DNA of 64,000 nucleotides from Malachius bipustulatus (Eukaryota; Arthropoda; Insecta; Coleoptera; Melyridae), in contig OU342631.1 in assembly GCA_910589415.1 (NCBI GenBank), positions 54,898,598 through 54,962,597 of the forward strand. Direction: 5' to 3'. The notes under the pieces are model-generated. The model was not told the DNA's origin and made no database searches. It was given only the letters and a program-made list of their open reading frames with translations. The first letter of the stretch is position 1, and each line of letters starts with the position of its first letter. Positions 44,344-57,900 of this stretch are shown piece by piece. The position numbers and the translations under genes are program-made.

Positions 44344-45310
44344 TGATCAAGATTTGCGATTCACGGAACACATTAGTTACTGCTTAAGAAACGCTTATGG
44401 TAGACTGACATTTTTATATGAACTTAGGTCGTCACTCAACACTTTCCTTAGGGCTACACTGTGCAATTCCCTGATTCTTTCACAGCTAATAAATTATTGT
44501 GATTCGGTGTATGGTCCCTGTCTGAAACATAGTGACCGTTATCGTGTTCAGAGGTTGCAAAACTGCTGTCTGCGTTTTATCTACGGTCTGAGAAAGTATG
44601 ATCATATAAGTCATAAACTTAAATGCGCTGGCTGGCTGAATATGATTAATAGGAGGATTTTCCACAGTACTTGCCAATTTATGAGAATTTTGGCTAATAA
44701 AACTCCTCCTTATCTGTTTTCTAAATTGCGCTTTCGTACAGATGTGCATACGCTTAATTTGAGATTTAAAGGCTTGCTTACCTATTCATAATACACAGTT
44801 GTATAAGAGATCATTTTCCTACAATGCTGTGAAATATCTCAATGCTGTACCGCAAACATTGAAACATCCTAACTGGAGGACGTTTCGTAAAAAACTTTTT
44901 GATCAGTAGTTGTAGACTGTCCAGTGAGTCGGGTTGCTTCCGGACTCGTTGGGGTTTCTTTTTTCTTCCTTTTTTTACCTATAGGTAGTAACTTACATGA
45001 TGCCTTGTTATGATATTTTAGTTATTATGATTTTGTTATTATAATTTTGATGTGGAGCGATGTAGTTGGGGTGGTATAGTTTGTAATTATTCTGATTATC
45101 TGTCAAAATGTTTATGTTTGGTAGCACTTTGTCGAACCGAAGATTGACTGATGCCGGGGTTTTTCAAGGTTAGATGGAAGAACAGAGCGAAGACACGTCT
45201 TTAATCTGAATCTCGCCTTTTTGTTTCATTTTCTGTAATCTTATATTGTATCTTACATTTTGTTTAAAACAATTGTTAAAATTGAGGAAATAAATTTCAT
45301 TATTATTAGG
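44344..45310 (+). pseudogene. LINE ORF2 C-terminus and 3' end, right of solo LTR
   Basis: Continues the fragment at 41535: IIDQDLRFTEHISYCLRNAY, LRATLCNSLILSQLINYCDS, VQRLQNCCLRFIYGLRK and a stop near 44791 followed by more decayed frame. The tail has AATAAA near 45289 and ends in an ATT microsatellite, common for CR1/Jockey-like 3' ends. Confidence 0.78.
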
Positions 45311-45500
45311 GAATTTTACGAGCAAAGAAATTCTCTCGAGATCCACAGAAATTCAGTTGTTCGAACTATGATGACCAAGGAATACTAGCGAATCTACACC
45401 AAACACACATTTTTGTTGATTTAAAGTTATTCCTTCGCTCTGAAGACGTTGCAAGACCTCAAAAAGTATTTTATCGTGTTCCTCTACAGTGTTTGCATGT
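45311..45500 (-). pseudogene. Decayed gypsy RT fragment, other side of the LINE insertion
   Basis: The minus strand gives HANTVEEHDKILFEVLQRL, ITLNQQKCVFGVDSLVFLGH and VKFPN. This is the part of RT just behind the catalytic motif and normally runs into the KKELLQFLGMVNF found at 41534. The LINE therefore inserted between these two positions. Confidence 0.72.
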
Positions 45501-45802
45501 ATCAGTTTCAGTCTCTTCTTCTTCTTTATCTCAATCGGCCGCTGAGATATCGTCGTTAAAAAAATGATAAACGTTTTTTCTCTAAATGCACCACGGAATT
45601 AACCGTCCATTTTCAAAACATATTCTGGAATCTGTTTTCTTGATTAATTCCAGAAACAGATTGGAATCTGTTTCTGGAATCTGAACTCTTGATATCTCGA
45701 AAACTACACTACTTATTAGACCAGTAATTGAAATGAAAGACAATTTTTCGAAGAAAAATTTTTTTTCAATAAAAGTTTTTTTTTATACAAAACAAAAAGA
45801 AA
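45501..45802 (-). other. DRC8 3' flank
   Basis: Between the gypsy fragment and the DRC8 stop. It contains short nested inverse copies of GAATCTG(T)TTTCT near 45625-45680. It probably holds the DRC8 3' UTR. Confidence 0.4.
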
Positions 45803-45946
45803 TTATTCTCCTGCTGCTTCATTTTGAAGTCTTTGTGCTTCTGCAAGTATTTCTGATACTCTTTTTGGGGGTGGAGGTGGCGGTGGCTTCTCAGATTCCA
45901 CTCTGTCAGCTAATGAAAAGGTATTCTTCTCACCTTCGGGTTCATA
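45803..45946 (-). CDS. DRC8: DRC8 coding exon 4 with stop
   Basis: 144 nt after a TTTTTGCAG acceptor; encodes YEPEGEKNTFSLADRVESEK, seven prolines, and KRVSEILAEAQRLQNEAAGE, then TAA at 45805-45803. Confidence 0.8.
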   Translation of the reverse strand, partial: YEPEGEKNTFSLADRVESEKPPPPPPPKRVSEILAEAQRLQNEAAGE

Positions 45947-48900
45947 CTGCAAAAATCATCATATCGTTCGTTTTAGACCTTTAAGAATTACTTACGCAGT
46001 AATACTAATATGTATGTGGGAAAGGTTGGACATAGTCACATACTCGAACAGGATACCGCGACAAGTAAAAAGGTCGGTATAAAAGCGAAACATAAAAAAT
46101 GCCATTCGACGGTAGGTATTATCTAGTCAAATTGGATCAAAAAGGTTAAACTTCCGGTACTCCTCTCAGATTATTTATTGATATGATTTCACAATGCGCT
46201 CCTTTTGCAGTCAAACAGCAATATCTTTTTTTCTAAAGTAAAGCATACAAAATATTACACCATTGCAGAAACTAGATCAAATGGGTAATTTTTAGGAATA
46301 ACTTGCCAGGTTCACGGAGTAATTTTTTTCCATGTATGAAGTGGCAAAGTTGTGACATGAAAAAACAAAAATTTTCTATCGGGCAAAAAAATTAATAATT
46401 TTCCTAAAAGGTAGGGCACTAGAATATTTCTTCGGCACCTAATCATTAATTGGGCTATTCAGCATTGCGTAACAAAATTAAGAATGTAAGAATATGAAAT
46501 TTTGCAACTGTGACACTCGAAAAACAGATCTAAAGTATCGATTTTCACAAAATTCATAAAAGTCCCATTATCTCGAAAATAAACAATTTTTTACTGAGAT
46601 CATCTGATGATATTCTGGTCAGTCATGACTTGGCCTACCGGCCCTTCAAGGGATGACGTTGAGTTTTGAGACACCCTGTATGTTTGTATGAAGTTTTTTT
46701 TTTTAATTACCTCACCTGTCACAATTTGATTGTGAGCTAATGGATACCCTGCATAGGGTGTACTATAAATCCTTCTCTATATGTATTGCTATCTCGTAAA
46801 CGAGATAAAGAGATACAGGGTCCGTTAAATTAGAGAAAATGTGCGCAATTTTGTGGCCATCTCGAATCCGTCAAGACACAGAAGATACTTATTTGTGACC
46901 TGAAATATCCTGAAAAGAAAAATCGAGATTTCTTATTTGTACCACATTTTTCTTATTATTGGAAATTAATAAATAATTTTTTGCAAGCTTACATAAGCTG
47001 TTAAGAGCTATACATTTTTCTTGTGACTGCCATATTATTTTTTTATGTCGTTCGGTATTAAATTTAAAAAATGTTTGTTCTTCGTTTTTCTTGTAAACAA
47101 AAACAACTTTTTAAACCGAATATCATGAAGAAATTAAAATACCATAAGGCAAGTAGTATGATTTCATATTTAAGTATTTCGGTGAAAAAAAAAGTATTTT
47201 TTTAAAGTTTATTTTAATTTTTGGTTTACAAGATTTTTTATACCGAAGAACCACATACAAAAACAATATGGCTGTAAGAAAAAACGAAAGTTGAGCTAGT
47301 CTAGTCAGCTTTAGAAATTTTTGAAATGTTAGATGGCCGCCGACTTATGTAAGTCTACATAAAATTATTTATTAATTTCCAATAGTAAGAAAGATAATAT
47401 GGTAAAAATTAGAAACCTCGATTTTTCAGTTCTTTCAGGATATTTCAGTAACGTTCACAGATATCTTGTAGGTATGTCTTTTAACGGATTAGAGATGGCC
47501 ACAAATTTGCGTATCTTTTTTCACTAATTTAACCGACCATTATCTCTTAGCATTTACGAGATAGCAATATTGAGAAGGATATATGGTGTATCCTGTTGGT
47601 ATAAACTTTCTCACTGTAAGAGTTACCGTCCCCGAGATATGGGTCGGTGAAAACTTGATAAAATGGCTCATATCTCGGAGACAGTATACACAATTTTGTA
47701 AGGAATTTAATAAGCTTTAATTTTAAGAACTTTTTCCTGTGAGAAATTTCCGAGATATACACCAAAAACTGAAAAAAAGGTACCGTAGAACCCCGTCCCC
47801 TTAACATACATGATTTAGTGCAATAAAAAATGCTAATTTGACTTGACAACTTGACTAGTTAGTTGAGATAATACAGGGTGATTGATTGAAACGCCACATT
47901 AGAAAAAGTTCGACTTCCAAATGATCTAGGAATCTGAAATTTGGAACTTAGGCAACATACCTAATAACTAGTCAAAATGAAATATTACCAAGATGGCAGA
48001 ACATTAAAAATGGCGAAAGCAATGGCCATCTTTGTTTTTTTAAATGGGACACCCATATATTATTGCATTTTCAGATCGTCTGAGAAAATGTAATAACAAT
48101 GGTGCTTATAGTTGTATTTTAAATTGAGTAGGCCATGAGTTATAAACAAGTGAAAATCGTGATTTTCCAACTTTAAAGACATTTACCACGAAAACGGCTC
48201 ATGATATCAGAAAACGGCTTACATGTCCCTATCTTAACTTTTTATAAGGCATCCAAATATGCAGTTGAAATCTTTATACAAGGTGGTGAAAATTGTCAGA
48301 TTTTTCATCACCCTGTATAAACATTTCAACTCTACAGTAGGATACCAGATGAAAAGTTAAGATAGGGACATGTAAGCCGTTTTCTGATATCATGAGCCGT
48401 TTTCGTGGTAAATGTCTTTAAAGTTGGAAAATCACGATTTTCACTTGTTTATAACTCATGGCCTACTCAATTTAAAATACAACTATAAGCACCATATTGT
48501 TATTACATTTTCTCAGACGATCTGAAAATGCAATAATATTGGGGTGTCTCATTTAAAAAAAACAAAGATGGCCGTTGCTTTCGCCATTTTAAATGTTCTA
48601 CCATCTTGGTAATATTTCATTTTGACTCGTTATTAGGTATGTTGCCTAAGTTCCAAATTTCAGATTCCTAGATCATTTGGAAGTCGAACTTTTTCTAATG
48701 TGGTGTTTCAATCAATCACATATAGTATGTGATATAGGTATATATGGTATAGAGAATATCAAACAAAGTCAAAATGGTGAGAGCTAATCGGATAACAATT
48801 TTTCGTCCAAATCAAAAGAGTAGGCAAAGCATTTTTGTAATCTAAGTTTATCGTCAGAAATGATTTCAGTTATTAAAAAAGTGAGATCCAGCTCAGGAGA

Positions 48901-51900
48901 GAATCGACTAAAAGTCAAAATCCATCGACTAACGTCATGCGAACTCTCTAAGGGAGGTTCCTGTAGACCTCTAGGCATAGTATTATCACTGCAATTAGAC
49001 CAACTCGAGTTACGCATAACTTATATGAATTAGGGGAAATTTTAATGATGATGCATAAAATTTGGAAGGTCTTTTAAAAATTACAAATGTCATCTTCGGT
49101 AGGATAACTGCACCGATAGGCGAATAGATGTAGTAGGAATAGTCGAGGAGGAGAGCAGACATTCTTTGTCCATCAGGGCCACGAAAACACAAAATTGATA
49201 CCCGAAAAGAACGGCTGTATGTAACGACCGCATTATTCTTCCATGTAAGAAAATTTTCAAAATTGTACGGTAGAGACGTAATTAGGACATCGTATTTTAT
49301 AACGCTAACCCTCCCTACTCAACTCTTAATATTATTATGTACCCATACAACTTCTAAGCAATTGCACTACCTAGTTGTGTGTGAAAATGGTCGAAAATTA
49401 ATTTCGTTTGTCTTACCTATCTAAATATAATAATTATAATAATTACACGTACCATCAACTGATTGATATAGTATTCGTACGGAACGGCTTGAGTATGCGG
49501 ATCGATGGCAACTTCCAGCATTTCGTCGAGTTCATCTTGTGTGAAGGGCTCGCCATCTTGCGTCATCAGAGCTGAAATTTGTTCTTTGCTGAGATAACCG
49601 AGACCTTCTCGATCCAGTACACGGAATGCTTCGAGCAGCTGCTCTGGACTTGCCGGCTGAAATCTAAAACTCCTTATGATACTACACTACTACACTACGC
49701 AAAAATGAAAACGTTTCACCCAATTCTGGGTGAATATGTGGCTTGGGGATAAATTTTGATATTCCCGCGAGCGATTTAGATTTTGTTTCCACATGCCAGC
49801 ATCCCTATCCTTTGTTTTTCTGCTTCTTTGGATCTAAAAAAAAATTGATATTATCAAATTTTGTGAAAGTGTGTTTGAAACTACAGATGATATCTGACGG
49901 CTTGCAAAATTACTCCGCCGTTTTCATACCGCCGTTTTACAAATAAAGTTTTCTTGTAAGTTATAAGTCTCACGGCCAATATTATAAACGCTGGTTAAGT
50001 TAACTGGCAGATTTCTGTGCCCGATTTTGAAACTAATATCGACCTCGAATAACTTTTATTAATATTTTTGTAATCCCTTTTATGCCAAGAGTAATTAAAA
50101 TGCAATAATTTCGACCTATATGCCCGTATTCACAAACGATAATTTCCTAAATAATTACGTAATTATTTAAATGAGTGAGATGGAGATATGCAGTTTTTTT
50201 GCAATAGAAGGAGATGGGGATAATTGATTACGTAATTATTTAGGAAATTATCGTTTGTGAATACGGGCAATAGTCTATCAGAAACGACCACAGAAATCGG
50301 CCAGTTAACTTAACCAGCGTTTATAATATTGGCCGTAAATGAGCAAATTTTTTAGTTTTCGAATTTCCGATTTGCAGGGTGATCTCAAAAAATCAACTGT
50401 TTGCTCTTGAAGTGCATAACATTTTTCATGGTTAACCGATTTTGGAAATTTTAGCCTCGTATTGACGCTAACAGTTCAGGCAAGAAAATCCGGGGGCGAA
50501 ATTTAACTCATCATAAAGTCAAAAGATTGCATTCAAATGTACTAAAATTTTCTTTTCTTTAGGAAACAGAGGAAACAAACTAAATGAAAATTAACTTGTC
50601 TTCGAACTAGCCTCCATTTGTGAACAATTTAAGAATTTTTATGTCGACACGAGATAAGAAATGTTGATAACAGCAACCAAATCACATCTGCACGTTTTCA
50701 GGGGGAATTAGGTATCATTCTTACCTAACAATTGTATGTAACCAATAACCATCCATACGAAAATTCTAACAATCGCTAGCTCATTATAATAATTATTATA
50801 ACAATCAAGTGTAGTGATTGTTATAATTTTCGTAACGATGACTACGAACCATTCTTAGGTAAGAAAGAGTGCTAATTCAAATATGTAAGTCGGCTGTTAT
50901 TATCAACATTTTTTATTTCGCGTCGGCACAAAAATTCTTACATTGTTCACAAATGAAGACTAGTTCGAACATAAGTTCATTTTCATTCAATTTTCCTCCA
51001 AAAGCTTATTTCCAGACAAAAATTAAATTTTAGAAATTTTTTATGTGATCTGTTGTTTCTTGTCCTGAATTAATTTTCGTCCTTGGATTTTCTTGTCCGA
51101 AGTTTTAGCTTCAATACGAGGCTCTCCAATTCATGGAGAGGAAAATGTTATGCATTTCAAAAGCAAACAATTGTTTTTTGAGATCACTCTGTAAATACAG
51201 ATGTTAAATCGAAAATTTGAGAACCGTCTCGACGTGAAACATTAATAATCTCCAAAATTCACTCATCAAAACTTACAAGAAAAATTTATTTTGTAAACGG
51301 AGATCTCATATCCGTGGAATAATTTTGTCCTCGTGAAAAATGTGTTTCCTTTTTGTAGTTTACATCTAATAGTAGAAAAATCCAGGATAGGGCTACTGAC
51401 ATGCGAAAACAAAATCGATTTTCCTTGGAAACATCGAAAGTCATCCCCAATCAAAATCAGACAACATTTTGATGCGACACTTTAGTTTTTGCGTAGTGTA
51501 TCTATGATTTCGTTATGATAAAAAACTTACTTTAACCAAATACACTAGACTATAATACGTCCAACTCCGGCAATTTTACATGCATTTCGAAGGCAGCCGC
51601 TGTGGCAGCGCCATCTAGTGTCACGAGTTGTTGCGCCAAGCCGCGAATAGTAAACTAATGCAAATATACCTAACTTTAAACTTTTTTTATTTAATTTCCG
51701 ACAAAGATAATTTTTTTATTATTATTAAATAATAGTGATATGGATGTAATAAAACATTCCATAAGAGTAAAAATGTTAAAATTGTCTATTTGGAGTTATT
51801 TAAAGGCAGGAAGAAAATCAATCTTTATACTTGGTCTGTAACTTGGTTTTTGTTTAAATGACAGCCAAAAGGGAATACTAGTTCATAAAATTTGTGAATT

Positions 51901-54900
51901 GCAATAATTTTAAAGGCATAATAATTATTATAATAATTCTCTCCTAATAATTCTAAATAATAATAAATATAAATAATAAATAAATAAAATATTAAATAAT
52001 ATACAGGGTGATCCCGAAATGGCGGACACGGACAGCACCACAGCATCCATTGTGGATTAAGGATTCTGAGTTTTATTTACTGTTTTCTCCAGTATGGCTC
52101 CCTTAAGAAGATATGACCACTTTTGTGGAAAAAAAAGTCACAACACTGCACTACCCTTCTTAAGGAAAAAATAATGTGTAGGTCTGCAATAATACCCAGA
52201 TAGATACTACCATGGAAACATATGAAATGGAAAGTTCAACAATGTTCAAAACAATAATCGTTGCGGGGAAACATATCCGATAATATTATTCAAAATCTAT
52301 TTTAGTTGCATTGTTGAGTTCGAATTTGAACAACGATGCCACATTGAAAAATGTTGTTGAACTCAGGGAATAGGTAAACTTTGAATGCCTGTAATTCCGT
52401 TCCCGATAATAATAAAAATGAAAAGCAAACGCTATCGTAATAGTTATGTCAAATCATGTGCTTTGCCAGTGGTGGTTGTTTAAATTTGACTGCCGTTTTG
52501 ATTTAAAGTTTAGAAAAAGGACACCCTATATCTCGGTAACGAAGCCGAGGAAACCATTTTTGTTTTAAATTTACAGTCTTTCTGAACATCCTCTACAACA
52601 CCCTGTATTCCGTGTCCGCCATTTCGGGATCACCCTGTATAGACTGCTCCTAATAATTATTATAAACCTAAATTGTAAATACCTACATATGTTTTCCTAT
52701 TATGTATTTAAGCAATTTGTGGGAGTGCTGCCTTATCTAAATGCTAGGTCAAATAAACCGGTTTGTTATTGTTTTAATATTGCCATTTTTTCACGCCTAC
52801 CACCCCTATGAAATTAAAAAAAAATCAATTACATGATTTTTTAAGAATTCAATTTGTACATGATTTTTATTAATTTAATTAAGTACATGGTTTTTTATTA
52901 ATAAATGATTTGCTTTTTTTTTGTTGCTTGTAATTATTGCAACCATATATACAGCACACACTGCACCACTCTTGCAGGACATTGTAAAAAAAACACAATC
53001 ACAAGACAGGAAGGAAACTAATTTATAGTCTTGAAAAACACTGATTTTAAAACAATAAGTAGCAAAAAGAAGTAAAAAAGCAAACAAGAAAACAAAAGAA
53101 CAGATCACAACGTGGACAGAAGCCAGAGGTCGGTGTCAATAAGAATAATAAGAGTAAATAATAAATTACTATTCATTATTATTATTATTCCGGGCCCAGT
53201 AGAACAACTCGAGCCGCCAGGTTCGCTAGTGTCGCCTCGCTGCCGGTTTTCAGTCGAAGTTGGACGTATTATAAGTCTAGTGTATTTGCTTTAACTTATA
53301 AAAAAAACACTTATTATAGAAGAGGAAGGGGACAAAGACAAAAATAGTTAAAATCGTACTTTTTTGTTGTGTGAGAAGAAAAATTAATGTTATTAATGTC
53401 CCAGGATAAGCGAATTTATAGGTATAAATGACGAAGAATTTTCGAGTTGAAATTTGACTATTTGGAGACCAGGTCTGCTTGATTAGATAAAAAATTTTAC
53501 CATATTTTCATGTTAAATAATAATTAAATAAATCAAGCATGCCTTGACAGGAGCATTCTTTTTGTTTTCTGTATAGGTAAAACACCTCTGCTGCATGAAA
53601 TAACGGAAAATTTTATTGAAAAAAGTTGCTCAGAATTCAAAATTATGCCGAATTTCATAGCCATCAGCCTACTCAATTATTTGTAACCATTATTCATTAA
53701 ATTTCTCCATCTCCCTTTTCTAGAGTATGGAAATATCTTGATTTCAGTGCTTTATTAATATTGGCGTTAGTATTTTCTATAATCTGTGTCCCAAACAAGC
53801 CAAAAGAGTGTCTAAGATTAAATAATATATCGTACCTCATCATCTTATCCCGTGGAAATTTACGTTTTAGACTTATCACAGAGAATATTTTCATAGTTTT
53901 TCATAGAGAGTTTTCATAGTCAACTTCGTCATATTATTTTTCTATGTCGTTCGGTATAAAAAAATCATGGAAACCAAAAATAATTAATATCTAACATTAA
54001 AAATAAATTAAAAAATTTTATTATCCTTCTTTCCACAAAAAGAGATGACTTTTGATACCGAATATTATAGAAGACTCAAAAACCAAATTTTGAAGTAATT
54101 GGGTGAAAAAAATTTTTTTTTTAAATAGGTATGAAAAAAATTGATGAACTAATAATATTTGTTAAAAAATTCAACGTTTATCTTAAGTACCTACGTATTC
54201 CGCCACTTCAGACTTACTTGTGCTCGGTTATAATATCTACAATGAATGGTAAATAATCCTTCAAGTGCACGCTTCCTGGAGATTCGGGGTTCTCGATTTT
54301 CACCAAGATCTCCTGGATTTCCGCCTCGCTAGGACAACAACCCAACGCTCTTATTATGGTGCCAATTTCTCGAATGTCCACCGTGTTGCTGTTAGTGTGA
54401 TCAAATACCTCGAACGCATCAACTAAACGTCTTTCCAAATCGTTGTTACATTGCACTAAAAAATACTAATGTTAAGCTTAATTTTTCATATTGGGCGGTA
54501 TTAATAAAAATAAGTTTTTGCTTCTACTTACAGTTTTAAAAAAAAAAAACGCTTACACACATATAAATAAAGTTTCATTAATAAGAGCTTTTACCTACTA
54601 GTAGCAGAATAGTATATTCTTCAACGAGCGAAGAATGATAGTTATCATCCACGAGAACGTAAATTTCAACACGAGCCGCCAGACGAGTGTTTGGAACGTT
54701 TAAGTGGATAATAGCTATTCTTCGCGAGATGAAGACGCTATTTTCTCTTCGACCTTTTGAGAAAATCATTAGTGAAAAAAAAACTTTTCAATACACTTAT
54801 TTTCTTGATAGTTTCGTTGTCATCTTTTAAATTCCCAGTCACTTCAATTATCAATAAAGGATATTCTGGAATGGAGAGCAACTCCGAGGTCATTTCTTAT

Positions 54901-57900
54901 CACACCACCACCCAGTCATTTTATATATTGCTAAATATTTTCATGAATAGATAATTATCTAACCTGGTTATTCCTGGTTATTATGACGTGTCTGGTAAGG
55001 TCAGGTCAGGTCAGGTCAGGTCAGGTCCGGGAATGTGGCAATACAGGTGATTAACAGGAACGTAGGGATAACAGAACATAGGCAAAGGGACTCCTATCTG
55101 GTTCTCCCTTGATAAATGGAGAATATACTGTTTGTACCTCTCACCGAACATAACAATCCAACAATTTAGAGATACAATAGACCGCATGTTTATAGAAGTT
55201 GAGAGAAATAGAACACAGGAAGCAATCATCATGGGAGACTTCAACGCGAAGTCACCATTATGGGGAGCACCGATCACAGATAGGAGAGGGGAGTATCTGG
55301 CCGAATGGGTATCCAAATTAAACCTGATAGTTATGAACACCGGCGAGGCCACATTCGTGAGAGAGGCAAGTAGAACACACATAGATGTGACGATAGCGAC
55401 CTCCAAGATCGCAAGACGAATAACAGACTGGAGGGTACTGGACGAGGAGTGCTTTACACACCACAAGCACATATTCGTGAGCGTGCTGGAGCGCCCAGTA
55501 AAAGACCGAAATAAAGACCGGCAAATAGAAATAACAGACATGGAAAAACTAGCAAGAAACCTTAAGATTTTGAAACGGGGAAACTATAACGCTAAAACCC
55601 TGACAAACACTATCCGGAAATGCATCAAAGACAGCAGCGTCCAGAAACAGCCAGAAAGAAGGATACCATATTGGTGGAATAAGGAGATCGAGGCGGCCAA
55701 AGCAAAATACATCAAAGCAAGGCGAAGATCCACTAGAGGCAACAGAGGAAACGGAAATCAAAACACAGTAGAAGATAACACCGGAAATCTGAGGGAACAA
55801 GGCGAGCTTAAAAAGGACCTCAGGAAAAGGATAAGACAAGCTAAGAGAGACTGCTGGAAGGGGCTCTGCAGAGAACTAGAGAATGATCTGTGGGGAAGGG
55901 GTTACCACATAGTAACCAAGTACTTTGGTAAACAGAGTGGACTTCCCTATGATCGAACCAGCGACCAAAAAATAAAATGGTGTAAGGAGCTATTTCCATC
56001 AGGAAGAGGGGGAGCCACGAAATGGAAGGAGGACAGGACCAAACCCAGTTTGTTCACAAGAGAGTAACTGGAAGTAGCGACGGGCAATATGAAGACAAAA
56101 AAGGCCCCTGGCCCTGGATCGGATACCTCCTGAAGTGATAAAGTTGGCCGTTAAAATATCACCAGATACCTTCCTGGTGGTATTTAATAAACTTCTGCTA
56201 GAACAAAGCTTCCCGCTCGAATGGAAGGAGGCAAAGGTGGTGCTGGTGTGGAAGGGGAAAGACATGCTAAAAGCGACATCATATAGACCGATATGTCTAT
56301 TAAATACAACGGCGAAACTGTACGAGACGATGATTAGAAACAGACTGGAGGTGGAGATGAATGAAAGGGGAGGACTCTCAACCGAACAATACGGTTTCCG
56401 CAAGGGAAAATCCACTATAATGGCGGTCGACAGACTACTGAGGAAAGTTGAGGCATCGAAGGAAGTATGGGTCACAGCAGTGACCTTCGATATAAGGAAC
56501 GCCTTCAACACTGCCTAATGGACGCACATAATCGACGCTCTGGAAAGAAAGGGCATTCCTACCTATATGGTCAACATCATAGACAGCTACCTCACGAACC
56601 GGAATATTCTGATAGGAACAAACAAAAGCATGAGTATCACAGCGGGAGTCCCACAGGGTTCCATATTGGGTCCGATGCTGTGGAACATAATATATGACGA
56701 ACTGCTGCGACAAAAACTGATAACAGGCAGCTCAATGCTTGCCTTCGCAGATGACCTAGTCATAATCACCGAGGCACCGGATGCAAGGGAACTGAGGTAC
56801 AGGGTGGAGGAATCTGCAAGACAGATCGAAGTGTGGTTGAGGGAACACGACCTCAAGCTAGCGGAAGAAAAAACAGAGGCGATAGTCTTAAAGGGGCCCA
56901 GGAAAAGAGATTTTCTCAAATTTAGTATTGCGGGGAAACTGATTGCGCCAACGAAGAAATTGAAATACCTCGGGGTCGTCATAGACGATCAGCTGATCTT
57001 CGGCCAACATGTTAGACACGTGGTGAAGAGGGCAGAAGAAAGACTGGCGACACTATCGAGAATGATGCCAAATATTGATGAACCAGGAAGCATCAAGAGG
57101 AGACTGCTGTACAACGTAATGGAGTCTGTTGTCCTGTATCCGGCGCCCATATGGAAAGGGGTAACCCGGATAAAAAGATATGATAGTATGCTTGGCGGAA
57201 TACAAAGGAAAGGACTCCTGAGAGTGGCTAGTGGTTACCGAACGGTATCCACAGCGGCGATCAGGGTCATTACCGGAATACCCTCGATTAGTCTTATAAT
57301 AGATGAACGAGCGAGACTGCACAGAATGGAGGGGGGAATAACGAGAGCGGATCGACTGGCGCAACGGACAGAGACAATAAAGAGATGGCAGAAGGAGTGG
57401 GAGAGGGAGACGCATGGCGAGTGGACGAGGAGATTGATGGGGAAAATAGAGGACTGGGTCAATTGTGGTTTTCGCAGAGTGGACTACCACTTGACGCAAT
57501 TTTTGTCAGGCCATGGTAGCTTCGGCAATTACCTGAAGAGAATAGGAAAACAAGAGGATGATAACTGCCCCCACTGTAGGGAAAACGACGATCCCTACGA
57601 CGAAAGGTCAGGTCAGGTCAGGGACGCCACCCCTACAAACATGTCCTCTGATATTTTTTCCAAAAAAATTGGTGCGTCATTGACATTTGGCGATACAGTA
57701 GTTTTTTCTGATTAGTTTGATCATGAAAACGGTCTCTTGCATTTTTCTTGTCAAACGCACTATTCTTGACCAAAACAATTAAATTAAAATTACATCAATT
57801 TAACAAAATTAGTGAAAAATATTTATTTTATTTTGAAAACAGAAAATATCAGAGTGGATCTAGTCCAGTCATTATATACATTTGGAAATTCAAATGAACC

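Larger units (their letters stand above)
49691..51500. mobile_element. Outer foldback/Tc1-like MITE containing three other elements
   Basis: Ends TA-CACTACGCAAAAA and TTTTTGCGTAGTG-TA. The left arm (to about 49970) and right arm (from about 51200) match with gaps (GATTTTGTTTCCACATGCCA / inverse near 51400; AAATAAAGTTTTCTTGTAAG / inverse near 51280). Inside lie the elements at 49972-50336 and 50371-51194, so these inserted later. Located in DRC8 intron 2. Confidence 0.75.

Noticed and set aside
49653..49657. TTTCAG as the acceptor of DRC8 exon 3
   Set aside because: It would break the frame from exon 2; the upstream TTTTAG keeps it and restores the family's HKFQP-like junction.
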